A stretch of DNA of 64,000 nucleotides from Mixta hanseatica (GCF_023517775.1 NZ_CP082904.1:2790001-2854000); one strand, 5' to 3'; positions 9,819 through 22,616 are shown, numbered from the stretch's first letter. Program-made: numbers and translations. The notes: generated by a model from the sequence alone, not told the origin.

Positions 9819-11861
9819 TCAGAGCCAGCGCTGGTCCGGATAGAGCGAAACGCGAATATTGAACAGATGCACCATAGCCGCAAAGATATCGGGATGCCTG
9901 AGAGCAAGCGGCTCCAGCGTTGCCAGCAGCTGATTAAGCTCATGTAGCAAATCCTGATGCGGGCGGGTGTGCAGCGCCTTCATTTTCCGCCGCAGATAAA
10001 GGCTCAGTTCATGAAACATCTGGCCGCTGTCAATATGGTGCTGCTGTAGTTCACTGTGATAACGCGCATAATAGTCATAGCAGTTAGCGCCGATCCAGGT
10101 TTCAGCGATCAGATCGCCCGCCGCACTCAGTTCAGCATTGGGATCAAGCCGTTTACGCGGCAGAATGATATTCACCCGGTCCAGCATCCGAATAATGAAA
10201 TGCTGACGCATCAGCAGCGAAGCGGCATTCCTCTCCACGGCTTTAATGAACCCCAGCAGATCCCTTACGCCCATCGCCACCGCGCGCCTGGCGATCCACG
10301 ACGGACGCCGGTTGCGGATAATGGCGGTGAGCGCCACGGCGATAATAATGCCGGTCAGGGTAGAGATACCCGCATTCAGCGTCACAATCATATTGGGCAC
10401 ATAGTGATGACTGAGCCCGATAAAACCGGGTAGCTGAATCGCTACGCTAAGTCCGATCAGATTGGTAGCAGGTCGCGCCAGCACCAGCCCCAGCATAAAC
10501 AGTCCAGGAAACAGACAGATGATCAGCGCCTGTAGCGTATTGGCCTGCGGTATCAATATCGCGATATAGAACAGACTGATCAGTAAGGCGATGACCACGC
10601 CTTTTATAAATAGCCGCATCGGCGTAACCGGCGAATCGATGCTGGCAAAAAAGGAGCTGGTGATCGCCGCCATCATCGGTACATTCGCACCGTCAGCCCA
10701 GCCGCTCCCTGCCCAGAACAGGCAGGAAAGGAAGGTGGCTAAAAAGGCGGTTAACGCCGAGAGCAGCAGCAGTCCGCGGTCGGTATGGCGCAGATTAGCA
10801 CCGCCCGTAGATAAAACGCTATCGCCGCTGCTGTAAAGATCGGCCGCGCGGGCAGTCACATTGTGCCAGGCATCGCCGATACGCACAAAATTCGCCAGCC
10901 GCTCCAGCAGGCCGGTAAATAGCAAAATCTCTTCGGTGGTCATGTTTCCCGCGCGCCATTCTTGCTGCAGGGCCGTCTGGCATTCGCTCAGCAGATGCTG
11001 AATTGCCGCCGTATTGCGGGAGACGTCAAAATTAAGCCATAAAAGGAAGTGCTGAAACACCTGGCTGACGCACGGCGGAAACGGAATCTTCAGGTCAGCC
11101 AGCAGCGTAAGCCGGGTTTCAATCGCCGTTAGCGTCGGCAACAGATAGGTCAGGTGTTTGTACTGGACGCTGACCAGCCGGATCACATTGCGCGCGGCTT
11201 CGCCTTCGTAAATACAATGCGTCAGCAGCGTTTCCACATTCAGCGGATAGTTCGCCATGCCAATCAGAATATCTTCTCGCTCTGGCGTCCGGCGGCCGGA
11301 GGTATGGCTAATTAAATCATTGCAGAGTTTTTGCGCGGTTTTATACCAGTTGCTCACGCTCTGACTTAACAGATGGTGCATAGGAACAGGCAATATCAGT
11401 CGATGAATCAGCGAGCTACAGATAATGCCGAGGGTGATTTCCTCAATGCGCGAAATAACCGTCCAGGTAATGGCATAAGGCGAACTGACCGTGGGAAACC
11501 CCATAATGGCCGCGCTGTAGCCAGCCAGCATAAAGATATAGCTTTTCGGCGTGCGATCTTTAAGAGAGAGATAGAGGCAAATCGCCACCCATAACGAGAC
11601 GCTAAAACTGAAAAACAGCGGGGACTGCACCGTTTCAGGATAAATCAATAAAATAAAGCATCCGCCAAGCAGCGTACCCAACAGGCGAAAAATCGATTTC
11701 GACAGCGTGGAGGCAGCATAGAGCTGTGAGGTAACAAAAACCGTTGTCACTGCCCAGGCGGGTTTTTCAAAGTTAAGCAGAAGCGCAATTGTTAAAGCCA
11801 GAAACGCAGCGAGCGTCGTTTTGCCAGAAAACAACACCGCGCTTGTTGTGAACCACTTCAT
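9819..11861 (-). CDS. FUSC-family (AaeB/YccS-like) inner-membrane efflux protein
   Basis: Protein of 680 residues with two sets of clustered hydrophobic helices (about 10-165 and 365-520), each followed by a soluble domain. This is the duplicated FUSC layout of AaeB, MdtO and YccS, which export aromatic acids or similar compounds. No AaeA-like periplasmic adaptor lies next to it, so the substrate is unknown. The ATG at 11861 is preceded in frame by a stop and by CTCCCCCC, that is, no recognisable Shine-Dalgarno; still, it is the only start compatible with the first helix. It stands alone between sanA and the mgl operon. Confidence 0.85.
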   Translation of the reverse strand: MKWFTTSAVLFSGKTTLAAFLALTIALLLNFEKPAWAVTTVFVTSQLYAASTLSKSIFRLLGTLLGGCFILLIYPETVQSPLFFSFSVSLWVAICLYLSLKDRTPKSYIFMLAGYSAAIMGFPTVSSPYAITWTVISRIEEITLGIICSSLIHRLILPVPMHHLLSQSVSNWYKTAQKLCNDLISHTSGRRTPEREDILIGMANYPLNVETLLTHCIYEGEAARNVIRLVSVQYKHLTYLLPTLTAIETRLTLLADLKIPFPPCVSQVFQHFLLWLNFDVSRNTAAIQHLLSECQTALQQEWRAGNMTTEEILLFTGLLERLANFVRIGDAWHNVTARAADLYSSGDSVLSTGGANLRHTDRGLLLLSALTAFLATFLSCLFWAGSGWADGANVPMMAAITSSFFASIDSPVTPMRLFIKGVVIALLISLFYIAILIPQANTLQALIICLFPGLFMLGLVLARPATNLIGLSVAIQLPGFIGLSHHYVPNMIVTLNAGISTLTGIIIAVALTAIIRNRRPSWIARRAVAMGVRDLLGFIKAVERNAASLLMRQHFIIRMLDRVNIILPRKRLDPNAELSAAGDLIAETWIGANCYDYYARYHSELQQHHIDSGQMFHELSLYLRRKMKALHTRPHQDLLHELNQLLATLEPLALRHPDIFAAMVHLFNIRVSLYPDQRWL

Positions 11862-12140
11862 TTAGGGGGGAGTACCGTAGCACCAGTATGTGGCGGCTAT
11901 TCTGGCAAACAGAATAAAAACTTACTCTCACTAAAAATATACAAATTGTTTCCACTCTGCTTTTAATTTTTTAATTGAATTAAAACATCTCTTTTTTTAT
12001 GCGTTTTATTTAACCTGATTAATCCTTACGGCTTATCGATTTATGCATCAAAAAAGGGCATTAAGAAAGGCAATCGATTGTATTTAAAGGATTATTCAGC
12101 TGAATGAAATAACCCAGGCGATGAAAAAATTAACCAGTGA
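11862..12140. other. AT-rich intergenic region, no gene seen
   Basis: Markedly AT-rich compared with both flanks, with runs such as TTTTAATTTTTTAATTG near 11961. It should hold the promoter of the leftward FUSC gene. I see no coding frame and no clear operator. Its composition would suit H-NS binding, which is inference. Confidence 0.5.
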
Positions 12141-12148
12141 AATGAAAA

Positions 12149-12168
12149 GCGGCGGTATTTACCGCCGC
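12149..12168 (-). terminator. mgl operon terminator
   Basis: On the minus strand GCGGCGGTA and TACCGCCGC form a 9-bp stem followed by TTTTCATTT, eight bases after the mglC stop. This is a good intrinsic terminator for mglBAC. Confidence 0.8.
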
Positions 12169-12176
12169 CTGATTGC

Positions 12177-13187
12177 TTATTTCTTGCGCGAATATTTTAA
12201 CGAATCCAGCGCGACAGCAAAAATGATAATGCCGCCCTTGATAATATACTGCCAGTACGGGTTAACGCCGATGTAGGTCAGGCCGTAGTTGATAACGGTA
12301 AAGATCAGTACCCCGGTCACCACGCCCGCGACGGTGCCGACACCGCCGGCAAAAGAGACGCCGCCCACCACGCACGCGGCGATAGCATCCAGCTCATACA
12401 TAAAGCCGAGGTTGTTGGTGGCACTGCCGATACGGCCCGCTTCCAACAGACCGCCGAAAGCGTAGAACACGCCAGACAAGGCATAAATCAGGATCAGGTT
12501 AAAAGGGACGTTAACGCCGGACACTTTTGCCGCTTCCGGGTTACCGCCAATGGCGAAAATATTTTTGCCGAAGCGCGTTTTGTTCCACAGGATCCAGACA
12601 AACACGATGGCGATAATCGCGTAAAAAGTAATGTAGGAAAGTTTAAAATCGCCAAAGCGCAGGAAGCCCTGGGTAAAGGTCGAGAAGCCGGCGTCAAAGC
12701 CGGCAATCGGCGAAGCGCCCACGAAATCGTAATAGAGCGAGTTAATGCCGTAGACGATAATCATGGTGCCCAGCGTGGTGATAAACGGCGTCACCTTCAG
12801 ATAAGCGATAATCACACCGTTAACCAGACCAATCAGGCCGCCGACTACGCAGACCACCAGGATCACCAACGGAATGGGTAAGGTATCCATGCCGGGGAAC
12901 ACTTTATTGGCGTTCTCCATCGACTGCAGCAGCGTTGCCGCTACCACCGCCGCCAGCCCAACCTGACGTCCGGCTGAGAGATCGGTGCCCTGGGTAACAA
13001 TCAATCCGGCCACGCCCAGCGCGATAATAATACGCACCGAAGACTGGGTCAGAATATTACTCAGGTTCATTAAACTGAGGAAGGTAGGATCCTGGAAAAT
13101 GATAATCGCCAGCAGCACCAGCAATACCACATAAATGCCGCCCTCTTTTAACCAGGTCAGCGCATTCTTTTTAGTTGTAGCTTTCAT
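12177..13187 (-). CDS. mglC: Galactose/methyl-galactoside ABC transporter permease
   Basis: Inner-membrane permease of the BPD_transp_2 (ribose/galactose) family, 336 residues as in E. coli. About eight to ten hydrophobic helices, and the family signature GTDLSAGRQVGLAAV lies near residues 66-80. It forms the translocation channel for beta-methylgalactoside and galactose with MglA and the binding protein MglB. It is last in the mglBAC operon, 19 bases after mglA, with a strong terminator directly behind. Confidence 0.98.
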   Translation of the reverse strand: MKATTKKNALTWLKEGGIYVVLLVLLAIIIFQDPTFLSLMNLSNILTQSSVRIIIALGVAGLIVTQGTDLSAGRQVGLAAVVAATLLQSMENANKVFPGMDTLPIPLVILVVCVVGGLIGLVNGVIIAYLKVTPFITTLGTMIIVYGINSLYYDFVGASPIAGFDAGFSTFTQGFLRFGDFKLSYITFYAIIAIVFVWILWNKTRFGKNIFAIGGNPEAAKVSGVNVPFNLILIYALSGVFYAFGGLLEAGRIGSATNNLGFMYELDAIAACVVGGVSFAGGVGTVAGVVTGVLIFTVINYGLTYIGVNPYWQYIIKGGIIIFAVALDSLKYSRKK

Positions 13188-13206
13188 GGTAACAACCCTT
13201 ACATCG

Positions 13207-14724
13207 TTAAAGGTGTAACGACGCTAAACGTAATATTTCGTTCTGCGTGGTATTTTTGGTTTCAACAATACCGGCAACGAGACCATTACTCATTACCAGG
13301 ATGCGGTCAGTAATGCCCAACAACTCCGGCATTTCCGAAGAGATAATAATGATGCCTTTATCCCTCTTCGCCAGTTCGGAAATAAGCTGATAGATTTCAA
13401 ACTTTGCGCCAACGTCAATGCCGCGCGTCGGTTCATCCAGCATTAATATTTCCGGTTGGGTTAACAGCCAGCGGCCAATAATCACTTTTTGCTGATTGCC
13501 GCCGGAAAGCGAGCCGATGGAGGTATGATGCCCCGGCGTTTTTACCCGCATGGCATCAATAACCCACTGGGTATCGCTTTTCATGCGGCTGTTATCCAGC
13601 AGGCCGAGCCGGTTTTTATACTGGCGAATATTGGAAATTAATGAGTTAAAACCAATATCTAAATAAGCATAAATCCCGGTGGAGCGGCGCTCCTCGGTAA
13701 CCAGCGCAAAGCCGTGGTTTATCGCTTCGTTGGCGCTGTGATTATTAATCGCCTTGCCGTGCAACTTAATGGTGCCGCCCGACTTTTCACGAATGCCGAA
13801 CAGCGTCTCGACGATATCGGTACGCTTGGCGCCCACCAGACCGGCAATGCCGAGGATCTCCCCTTTATGCAGATCGAATGAAATATCACGAATTGAGGGC
13901 TGGCGCAGCGAGGTCAGGTTGCGCACTTCCAGAATCACTTCGCCCGGCACGTTGGTTTTATCCGGGAAGCGCTGGTTCAGCGAACGTCCTACCATCATGG
14001 CGATGATCTTATCCATATCCAGCCCTTCCAGCGGCTGGGTATTGATCCACTGGCCGTCGCGCAGAATGGTAATTTCATCACACAGCTGGAATATCTCTTC
14101 CATCTTATGAGAGATATAAACAATGCCGCAGCCGCGATCTTTCAGCTTACGAATAATAGTGAACAGGTGATTTACTTCTTTCTCGGTCAGAGAAGAGGTC
14201 GGCTCATCCATAATCACAATTTTAGCGTCATAGGAAAACGCTTTGGCGATTTCCACCATCTGCATTTGTGAAACGGAAAGCAGCGCCACCTTATCACGCG
14301 GATCGATATCAATATCCAGTTCGTCAAAAATGGCTTTGGTATCGCGATACATTTTATCGTGATCGACAAATATTCCTTTGCGCGGATAACGCCCCAGCCA
14401 CATGTTATCCATGACCGAGCGCTGTAATACCAGGTTTAATTCCTGATGCACCATGGATACGCCATTTTCCAGCGCCTCTTTTGCGCTCTGGAAGTTTACC
14501 TCTTTCCCCTGGAAAAGAATTGTTCCGCTGTCTTTACTGTAAATACCAAACAGGCATTTTAATAAGGTCGATTTACCTGCGCCATTCTCCCCCATCAGCG
14601 CGTGAACGGAATGTGGCCGGACTTTTAAATTAACATTATCCAAAGCCTTCACGCCGGGAAATGACTTATTGATATTCGTCATTTCCAGCAAGAATTCATG
14701 CTGTGCTGTTTTTTCACTGGCCAT
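13207..14724 (-). CDS. mglA: Galactose/methyl-galactoside ABC transporter ATPase
   Basis: Tandem ABC ATPase of 505 residues (E. coli 506). The N-terminal cassette has GENGAGKST (about 44-52), the variant signature LSVSQMQ and Walker [10 protein letters not shown]. The C-terminal cassette has the usual degenerate Walker A region (GLVGAKRT), SGGNQQK and LMLDEPTRG. One fused subunit of this type energises the MglC channel. It lies between mglB and mglC with short spacers. Confidence 0.98.
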   Translation of the reverse strand: MASEKTAQHEFLLEMTNINKSFPGVKALDNVNLKVRPHSVHALMGENGAGKSTLLKCLFGIYSKDSGTILFQGKEVNFQSAKEALENGVSMVHQELNLVLQRSVMDNMWLGRYPRKGIFVDHDKMYRDTKAIFDELDIDIDPRDKVALLSVSQMQMVEIAKAFSYDAKIVIMDEPTSSLTEKEVNHLFTIIRKLKDRGCGIVYISHKMEEIFQLCDEITILRDGQWINTQPLEGLDMDKIIAMMVGRSLNQRFPDKTNVPGEVILEVRNLTSLRQPSIRDISFDLHKGEILGIAGLVGAKRTDIVETLFGIREKSGGTIKLHGKAINNHSANEAINHGFALVTEERRSTGIYAYLDIGFNSLISNIRQYKNRLGLLDNSRMKSDTQWVIDAMRVKTPGHHTSIGSLSGGNQQKVIIGRWLLTQPEILMLDEPTRGIDVGAKFEIYQLISELAKRDKGIIIISSEMPELLGITDRILVMSNGLVAGIVETKNTTQNEILRLASLHL

Positions 14725-14791
14725 AATTTACCTGGCTAAATGTCTCTGCGTCTGGCAAAAAGGGCACAGCTAGCGCTGCGCCCTGGTTTGT

Positions 14792-15787
14792 TTATTTACT
14801 GAATTGAGCAAGGTTTTCTTTATCTACCGCCACGTAAGGGATACGTACGATTTTATTTTCCAGCTTAAAGTTGGTGCCTTCCGCTGCGGGTTTGCCATCC
14901 GCAAGGTTTTTCGCCAGTTCAAAGGTCGCCTTCGCCTGGTTGGCACCGTCGTTCAATACCGTACCGGCCATCGCGCCCGATTTGACCATCGCCAGCGCTT
15001 CCGGCAGCGCATCGACGCCAAATACCGGAATGGACGATTTATTGTGCGCCTTCAGCGCTTCAACTGCGCCCATCGCCATCGCATCGTTGTTGGCGATGAC
15101 GACTTCGATTTTGTTGGCGTTAGGGCCAGAAAGCCAGGCGTCTACTTTGTCTTTTGCCTGCGCGGTATCCCACATCGCGGTATCCATCGCCAGCTGCTGC
15201 GTTTTGATGCCGTCTTTGTTCAGGGTGTCAATAACATATTTGGTACGCGCTTCCGCATCCGGATGGCCTGGCTCGCCTTTCAGCAGCACAAACTGAATCT
15301 GACCATCTTTATTCAGATCCCATGCCGGGGTGGCTTTCCAGTGTTTCTCAATCAACTGACCCTGGATAACGCCGGACTCTTTCGAATCAGTGCCCACGTA
15401 GTAGGCTTTATCGTAGCCGGCCAGCACTTTGGCGCTCGGTTCTTTGTTAAAGAACACTACCGGCACATCGTTGCTGCGCGCTTTATCAATCACCACGCCT
15501 GCCGCAGCCGGGTCAACCAGGTTGATCGCCAGGGCTTTTACCCCTTTGGCCAGCAGCACGTCAATTTGGTCGTTCTGTTTTGACTGGTCGTTCTGCGAGT
15601 CATTCATCAACAGCTGAACGCCGCCGGCGGCCTGCGCATCTTTTTCCAGATCCTTACGCACCATCGACATAAAGTTATCGTCATATTTATAGATGGTAAC
15701 GCCAATACGGGTATCTGCTGCGTGCGCCGTTGCACCAAACATCATGCTGGCAACCAGGGCTGTGAGGGTGAAAACCTTCTTATTCAT
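14792..15787 (-). CDS. mglB: D-galactose-binding periplasmic protein
   Basis: Periplasmic type I sugar-binding protein of 331 residues. The signal peptide ends in AHA at 21-23 and the mature protein begins ADTRIGV. In E. coli MglB delivers galactose/glucose to MglAC and also to the chemoreceptor Trg. The calcium-site loop DLNKDGQIQ (about 157-165) is conserved. First gene of the operon, preceded by a 327-base regulatory gap with a CRP site and a gal-type operator. Confidence 0.98.
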   Translation of the reverse strand: MNKKVFTLTALVASMMFGATAHAADTRIGVTIYKYDDNFMSMVRKDLEKDAQAAGGVQLLMNDSQNDQSKQNDQIDVLLAKGVKALAINLVDPAAAGVVIDKARSNDVPVVFFNKEPSAKVLAGYDKAYYVGTDSKESGVIQGQLIEKHWKATPAWDLNKDGQIQFVLLKGEPGHPDAEARTKYVIDTLNKDGIKTQQLAMDTAMWDTAQAKDKVDAWLSGPNANKIEVVIANNDAMAMGAVEALKAHNKSSIPVFGVDALPEALAMVKSGAMAGTVLNDGANQAKATFELAKNLADGKPAAEGTNFKLENKIVRIPYVAVDKENLAQFSK

Positions 15788-16015
15788 AGTATTAGTATCT
15801 CCGGTTTTTACAGGGGTCGTTCTACATCCAAACCCTCTATCTCATGGACAGAGGTGCGCGGATACTCAGTGAAAAAATCGGCCTGGGCGGGTAGTTGATC
15901 AAACGTTACGCAAAGCCGATGGATTGCTGACACAAAACCTGACTTCCTTAATCGGTAACGCTTCCTGGAAAGTAATCGCAAATGTGTTATGCGGCGCGTA
16001 GAACGATTCTGCTGG

Positions 16016-16120
16016 GCTAAAACCGTTACATTATGTTTCATCGCCGTTAAGTCGCAGCTATCATAGAGAGGCGTATGTTAATTAACTGTGAATTTACTCA
16101 CAGATTGAAAACGGTTACAT
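16016..16120 (-). promoter_or_regulatory. mglB promoter: perfect CRP site, gal operator, -10
   Basis: Reading leftward: a -10 TATGAT (complement of 16060-16065); a perfect CRP palindrome TGTGA-N6-TCACA at 16087-16102, centred 41.5 bases upstream of a start near 16053; and a GalR/GalS operator TTGAAAACGGTTACAT at 16105-16120, near -60, overlapping the galS stop. A weaker second half-operator (AAACCGTTACAT) lies at 16020-16031 inside the leader. The layout is that of an activated promoter repressed by GalS/GalR and is close to E. coli mgl. Confidence 0.8.
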
Positions 16121-17155
16121 GGCGGAATCGTTTGAAAGAGTGACCGGTGCCACACTTTGTCGTGCGGCCACCGAATGTCGGCGCACCAGCGTCGGCATAA
16201 AACAATGGCGGGCATTAGCATCCAGCTCGCCGGCGGCGCCTTTTAACGCCAGTTCCGTCGCCAGTTTGGCCATAGAAACAATGGGATAGCGTACCGTGGT
16301 TAGCTGCGGATCGGTATAGCGCGAAATGGGAATATCATCGAAGCCGATAACGGAAACCTGTTGCGGCACCAGAATACCGTTATCTTTTAATGCGGTTAGC
16401 GCGCCGGTGGCCATGCTGTCGTTGTAGGTAAACAGCGCCGTCAGCTGCACGTTGCGGCCCAGCAGCTCCACCATCGCCGCTTCCCCGCCCTGCATATCCG
16501 GCTCGCCGCTGCCGATCCAGACTTCCGGCGGCATAATGCCCTGCTCGTGCAGCGCCTGTAGCCAGCCCGCTCGCCGCTGCTCTTCATCCTCAATCGGATG
16601 GCTGGAGCCGAGATAGCCAATGCGCGTATGCCCCTGCTGCAACAGCATGCGCGTCGCCATCAGCGCGCCGCTGACGTTATCCAGCCCGACGCAGCGATAT
16701 TCATAACCGGGAACGATGCGGTTAACCAGCACCATACCCGGCACCTGATCCATAAAGTGGCTCAGTTCGGCGTCGGAGAGCGATTTAGAGTGCACCACCA
16801 GCGCGTTACAGCGTTGGCGGATCAATACCTCAATCGCGTGCCGCTCTTTCTCTTCCTGATGCCAGGAGTTACTGATCAGCACATGCTTTTGCACCCGCTG
16901 CGCTACGGTATCCACCGCCTTAACCAGCGCGCCGAAAAAGGGATCGGACACATCCATTACCACCACACCAATGGTGTCGCTCACCTGCGTCGCCAGCGCC
17001 TGCGCGTTAGCATTGGGCCGGTAGCCCAACGCATCTACCGCCTGCTGCACGGCATCGCGGGTTTCGGCCGTTACCGCGCTGCTGTTATTCAGCACGCGAG
17101 AAACCGTCGCGACGGAAACGCCCGCCAGACGCGCGACGTCACGAATGGTAATCAT
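16115..17155 (-). CDS. galS: mgl/gal isorepressor GalS
   Basis: LacI-family repressor of 346 residues, the same length as E. coli GalS, with the N-terminal helix-turn-helix [20 protein letters not shown] and the hinge NANAQALA, then the periplasmic-binding-like effector domain. It represses mglBAC and its own gene; the inducer is galactose. Placement directly upstream of mglB distinguishes it from the paralogue GalR. The ATG at 17155 matches the family N-terminus; the longer frame to 17236 is not conserved. Confidence 0.96.
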   Translation of the reverse strand: MITIRDVARLAGVSVATVSRVLNNSSAVTAETRDAVQQAVDALGYRPNANAQALATQVSDTIGVVVMDVSDPFFGALVKAVDTVAQRVQKHVLISNSWHQEEKERHAIEVLIRQRCNALVVHSKSLSDAELSHFMDQVPGMVLVNRIVPGYEYRCVGLDNVSGALMATRMLLQQGHTRIGYLGSSHPIEDEEQRRAGWLQALHEQGIMPPEVWIGSGEPDMQGGEAAMVELLGRNVQLTALFTYNDSMATGALTALKDNGILVPQQVSVIGFDDIPISRYTDPQLTTVRYPIVSMAKLATELALKGAAGELDANARHCFMPTLVRRHSVAARQSVAPVTLSNDSAM

Positions 17156-17222
17156 GATTGATGACCTGAAATAAGGAAGTAATGCTGCATGTTTTACCTG
17201 CCGACTGGAAGAGCTGACGGCT

Positions 17223-17284
17223 ATTCTGGCAGGCAAGCGCGCTGGGCTACGTGAATCAGGTCACATTGATGAAAACGGTTACAT
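17223..17284 (-). promoter_or_regulatory. galS promoter: CRP site and gal operator
   Basis: CGTGA-N6-TCACA (9 of 10 matches to CRP) at 17250-17265 and a gal operator ATGAAAACGGTTACAT at 17269-17284. Spacing (19 bases centre to centre) nearly equals that at mglB (18). A -10-like CAGAAT (complement of 17223-17228) would place CRP at -41.5. This indicates autoregulation plus catabolite activation. Confidence 0.7.
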
Positions 17285-17311
17285 ACAATTTAATAACAAT
17301 TGTGACGGGCA

Positions 17312-18475
17312 TCATTGTCCGGGACGGGCGTTATGTAGCGGCTTGCCCGCCGCCAGCCGGGTAAGCTGTCGCCATAGCCACTCCAGCGGCCCCTGACGGA
17401 AGCGGCGCAGCCACAGCGTTGAAAACAGCAGATTAGCTAGCCATACCAGCGGCACCAGCATTAACAGCTGCAGGCGATCGAAATGCATAAACAGCTCAAA
17501 GCGGTAGAACAGCGTGGTGCAGATCAGGGTTTGCAGCAGATAGTTGCTTAACGCCATGCGGCCTACGCAGCAGATGGGCTGGGTGATTTTCAGCCGGGCC
17601 AGCTGTGGCCAAAAGCCAAAACAAAGCGCCGCATAGCCAAGGCTAACCAGCGGCGCGGCCAGATCGCGCGGCGCCTGCAGATAAAACGCCGACCAGCGAA
17701 ACGCCCAGCCCAGCTGCCACTGCAGCAGCGTCGCCGGCAGTTGAATCAGCCAGCCGAGGGTTAATAAAATCACCGCCGTGCGGCGATAGTGACGGCGGCT
17801 GAACGCACCCTGCAGCCAGCCGTTGCGCATCAGCGCGCCGCCGATCATCATCAGTCCCGCCAGCTGCCAGCCATACTGCGCACCCAGCGCCAGCAGCATC
17901 GAAGAGAGGTGATCAAGACGATTTTGCACCGCATTCCAGCCGCCGTTAAGCTTCCAGAACATTTCATACTGAATATCCGCCGCCGCCGGCAGCCAGGAGC
18001 GCGCCGGTTCCGGCGAGGAGATCAGGCCAAACAGCAGCAGCACGCCCACGCCCACCAGATAGAGCATCGCGCCGGTATTAAACAGCGAGCGCGTGGAGGG
18101 CACATCGCGGATCATGCGCCAGGCAATCAGCCCGATAATGCCGTAGGCGAGCAGGATATCCCCTTCCCAGAGAAACAGAGCGTGAATAAACCCGAAGATC
18201 ACCAGCCAGCTTAGGCGCGCCTGGATCCAGCGCTTACCGCGCGGCAGCAGCATTTGCAGGCCCGCGCCAAACAGCAGGGCAAACAGCGTCAGGAATTTGC
18301 TTTGCGCCAGCAGATCAAGCGTCGCCCAGCTAAGCGCATCGCTTAGAGAAGGCTGCCCGTGCCAGGCGGGATTAAGGTAGGCGGCGGAAGGCAGGCCGAA
18401 GCCGCTGATATTCAGCAGCAGGATACCGAGAATGGCGAGACCACGAATAAAATCCAGCGTGATATTTCGTTGCAT
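17312..18475 (-). CDS. yeiB: YeiB, DUF418 inner-membrane protein
   Basis: Polytopic membrane protein of 387 residues (E. coli YeiB 385), DUF405/DUF418 family, with about nine hydrophobic helices and the N-terminal RNITLDFIRGLAILGIL motif. Function is unproven; the DUF418 fold is related to acyltransferase-3 enzymes. It follows folE by 39 bases on the same strand, as in E. coli, and probably shares its transcript. Confidence 0.93.
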   Translation of the reverse strand: MQRNITLDFIRGLAILGILLLNISGFGLPSAAYLNPAWHGQPSLSDALSWATLDLLAQSKFLTLFALLFGAGLQMLLPRGKRWIQARLSWLVIFGFIHALFLWEGDILLAYGIIGLIAWRMIRDVPSTRSLFNTGAMLYLVGVGVLLLFGLISSPEPARSWLPAAADIQYEMFWKLNGGWNAVQNRLDHLSSMLLALGAQYGWQLAGLMMIGGALMRNGWLQGAFSRRHYRRTAVILLTLGWLIQLPATLLQWQLGWAFRWSAFYLQAPRDLAAPLVSLGYAALCFGFWPQLARLKITQPICCVGRMALSNYLLQTLICTTLFYRFELFMHFDRLQLLMLVPLVWLANLLFSTLWLRRFRQGPLEWLWRQLTRLAAGKPLHNARPGQ

Positions 18476-18514
18476 GCCGGTTCCTGCTGCGTTTCCCTCT
18501 GCCGTCAGAGGAGA

Positions 18515-19180
18515 TTAGTTATGACGCACCGCGCGCAAAAACTCCTGGCGCGTGTTCTGGCTGGACTTAAACAGGCCGCCCAGTGAGGTGGTGGTGGTCG
18601 CGCTGTTGGCGTCGCGAATGCCGCGCGCCTTCACGCAGTAGTGCACCGCGTCAATTGATACCGCCACGTTATTGGTGCCGAGCAGCGTTTGCAACGCAAT
18701 CAGCACCTGCTGCGTCAGACGTTCCTGCACCTGTGGGCGCTGAGCGAAGAACTGCACGATGCGGTTGATTTTCGACAGGCCAATCACTTTATCTTTGGGG
18801 ATATAGGCCACGGTCGCCTGACCATCAATGATCACGAAATGGTGTTCACAGGTACTGGTCAACGTAATGTCGCGCACGGTAACCATCTCATCCACCTTCA
18901 TTTTATTTTCAATGAGGGTGATTTTTGGAAAATTAGCGTAATCCAAACCAGAGAAGATTTCATTAACATACATCTTGGCGATGCGGTGTGGGGTTTCCAT
19001 CAGGCTGTCATCTTCTAAATCAAGATTGAGCAGCTGCATGATTTCAGTCATATGCCCGGCAATCAGCCGTTTACGCGTTTCGTCATCCATTTCACGTACG
19101 GGCGCACGTAACGGGGTTTCCAGTCCACGCGCAACCAGCGCTTCGTGAACCAGAGCAGCTTCATGACTTAACGTCGCCAT
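18515..19180 (-). CDS. folE: GTP cyclohydrolase 1
   Basis: Converts GTP to 7,8-dihydroneopterin triphosphate, the first step of folate (and queuosine) synthesis; a cytoplasmic homodecamer. 221 residues (E. coli 222). Zinc ligands are visible in TSTCEHHF (Cys, His) and VHYCVKARG (Cys). The chosen ATG at 19180 begins [15 protein letters not shown], aligned with the E. coli start; the frame stays open to 19267 without homology. Followed by yeiB. Confidence 0.98.
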   Translation of the reverse strand: MATLSHEAALVHEALVARGLETPLRAPVREMDDETRKRLIAGHMTEIMQLLNLDLEDDSLMETPHRIAKMYVNEIFSGLDYANFPKITLIENKMKVDEMVTVRDITLTSTCEHHFVIIDGQATVAYIPKDKVIGLSKINRIVQFFAQRPQVQERLTQQVLIALQTLLGTNNVAVSIDAVHYCVKARGIRDANSATTTTSLGGLFKSSQNTRQEFLRAVRHN

Positions 19181-19315
19181 GTGATGTTTCTCCAGCAGGT
19201 GTAACAGCCGATAATCGCCAACGGGGTCGTTATCGGGGTAATAATCTGAGGGCGTATTCTGAAGCACTCCGCCCGGTTTATCCAGTGAATACGCGTAATC
19301 GCTACTGAAATCGCT

Positions 19316-20467
19316 TCATGCAGCGCGCCGCCATACCAGCCCGCCGGCCAACAGCAGCGCAGCGCCGGCAACGTAGAGCGCAGGATCGAGGCGATGCAGC
19401 ACCAGGGTGGAAAGCGAAGAGAGCAGCGGTCCCGCCAGCTGACCAATGGCGTAGCCGGTAGTCAACAATCCCGCCAGATAACGGGAATGCTGCGGCGCCA
19501 GCTCGCGGCCATACTGCAGCGTCAGCTGCACTACGCAAAGGAAACCGCCGCCCGTTAGCAGCCCCCCCAGCGCCAGCCCACCGATGCCCGGCATCAGCCC
19601 GCCGATAAATACGCCCAGCGCCTGCGCCCAGAGCGCGATCGCCAGGCGGGTATGAGCGGCGGCCCATCGCCGGGTAACTATCGCGAGGCCGATGCCCGCC
19701 ACCGCCGCCCCGCCGAAGATCGGCCAGACAAACTGAGCCACCAGGCTATGCGGGAAACGCGTGACCGCCAGCTGCGAGAGAAAGGTCGCCGGCAGAATAT
19801 AGCCAAAGCCCGCCAGGCTATAGCTCCAGACCAGACGTTTCAAATTACCGTTCAGCACCAGCGGCGCGGGCGCAGTTTCCGGTCGGTGCAGTTCGCCGCG
19901 GCGCGGTAGATTGAGCGCAATCGGCGCGATCAGCAGCAGAGCCAGCGCGCCATAGGCCAGCCATGCGCCAGCTGCCGAAAGATGATAATGGTTCAACATC
20001 ACCGCCAGCATCCCGCTGAGAAAGATACCGATGCCCGGCCCGGCAAATACCATTGCCAGCAGGGCCGGTCTGCCGTGCTTTTGCAGCTGTTCACCGCACC
20101 ACGCCGCTACCAGCACCATCGCCCAGCCGCTGGCCCAGCCGATAAAAAAGCGCAGTGTGCCGTGTAGCCACGCGCTGTCCAGCCATGCGGAGAGCAGCGT
20201 CAGCGCCACCGCTCCCCAGACGCCCGCCTGCAGTCGCCTCTCGACGTGGCGGCGCGCGCGCATCGCATCAAAAGAGCCGCACAGATAACCGAGATAGTTC
20301 AGAGCCGCCACCACACTGGCGCTGGTAAGCGTAAGCTGCTGTTCAGCAATCATCAACGGCACCTGCGGCGTAAAGGCGAAACGCCCAATACCCATCGCCA
20401 CCACCAACGACAACAACGCGCTGAGCGCAATCTGCCCTGCCCCTGCCTTCCTGCCTGGATTGTGCAT
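19316..20467 (-). CDS. YbfB/YjiJ-family MFS transporter
   Basis: Major facilitator protein of about 383 residues, twelve predicted helices, YbfB/YjiJ family. The diagnostic N-terminus is LSLVVAMGIGRFAFTPQVPLMI. Substrate unknown. I place the start at the ATG at 20467, just before the first helix; a GTG at 20527 would add 20 unlikely residues, and neither has a clear Shine-Dalgarno. It is divergent from the LysR gene at 20573, so that regulator may also control it. Confidence 0.8.
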   Translation of the reverse strand: MHNPGRKAGAGQIALSALLSLVVAMGIGRFAFTPQVPLMIAEQQLTLTSASVVAALNYLGYLCGSFDAMRARRHVERRLQAGVWGAVALTLLSAWLDSAWLHGTLRFFIGWASGWAMVLVAAWCGEQLQKHGRPALLAMVFAGPGIGIFLSGMLAVMLNHYHLSAAGAWLAYGALALLLIAPIALNLPRRGELHRPETAPAPLVLNGNLKRLVWSYSLAGFGYILPATFLSQLAVTRFPHSLVAQFVWPIFGGAAVAGIGLAIVTRRWAAAHTRLAIALWAQALGVFIGGLMPGIGGLALGGLLTGGGFLCVVQLTLQYGRELAPQHSRYLAGLLTTGYAIGQLAGPLLSSLSTLVLHRLDPALYVAGAALLLAGGLVWRRAA

Positions 20468-20572
20468 AATTACTATCAACTTTTGTAATGAACGGTTGCG
20501 TCCATCATGCCCGACGTTTAAACTCACAAAAAGTGAATGTTTATAACCAAGTTGATTACGGTAAGAGAACAG

Positions 20573-22604
<2,032 letters not shown>

Positions 22605-22616
22605 ACGGGAGCCATC

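Noticed and set aside
19181..19315. MetJ box upstream of folE
   Set aside because: No AGACGTCT-like tandem boxes are visible in this gap.
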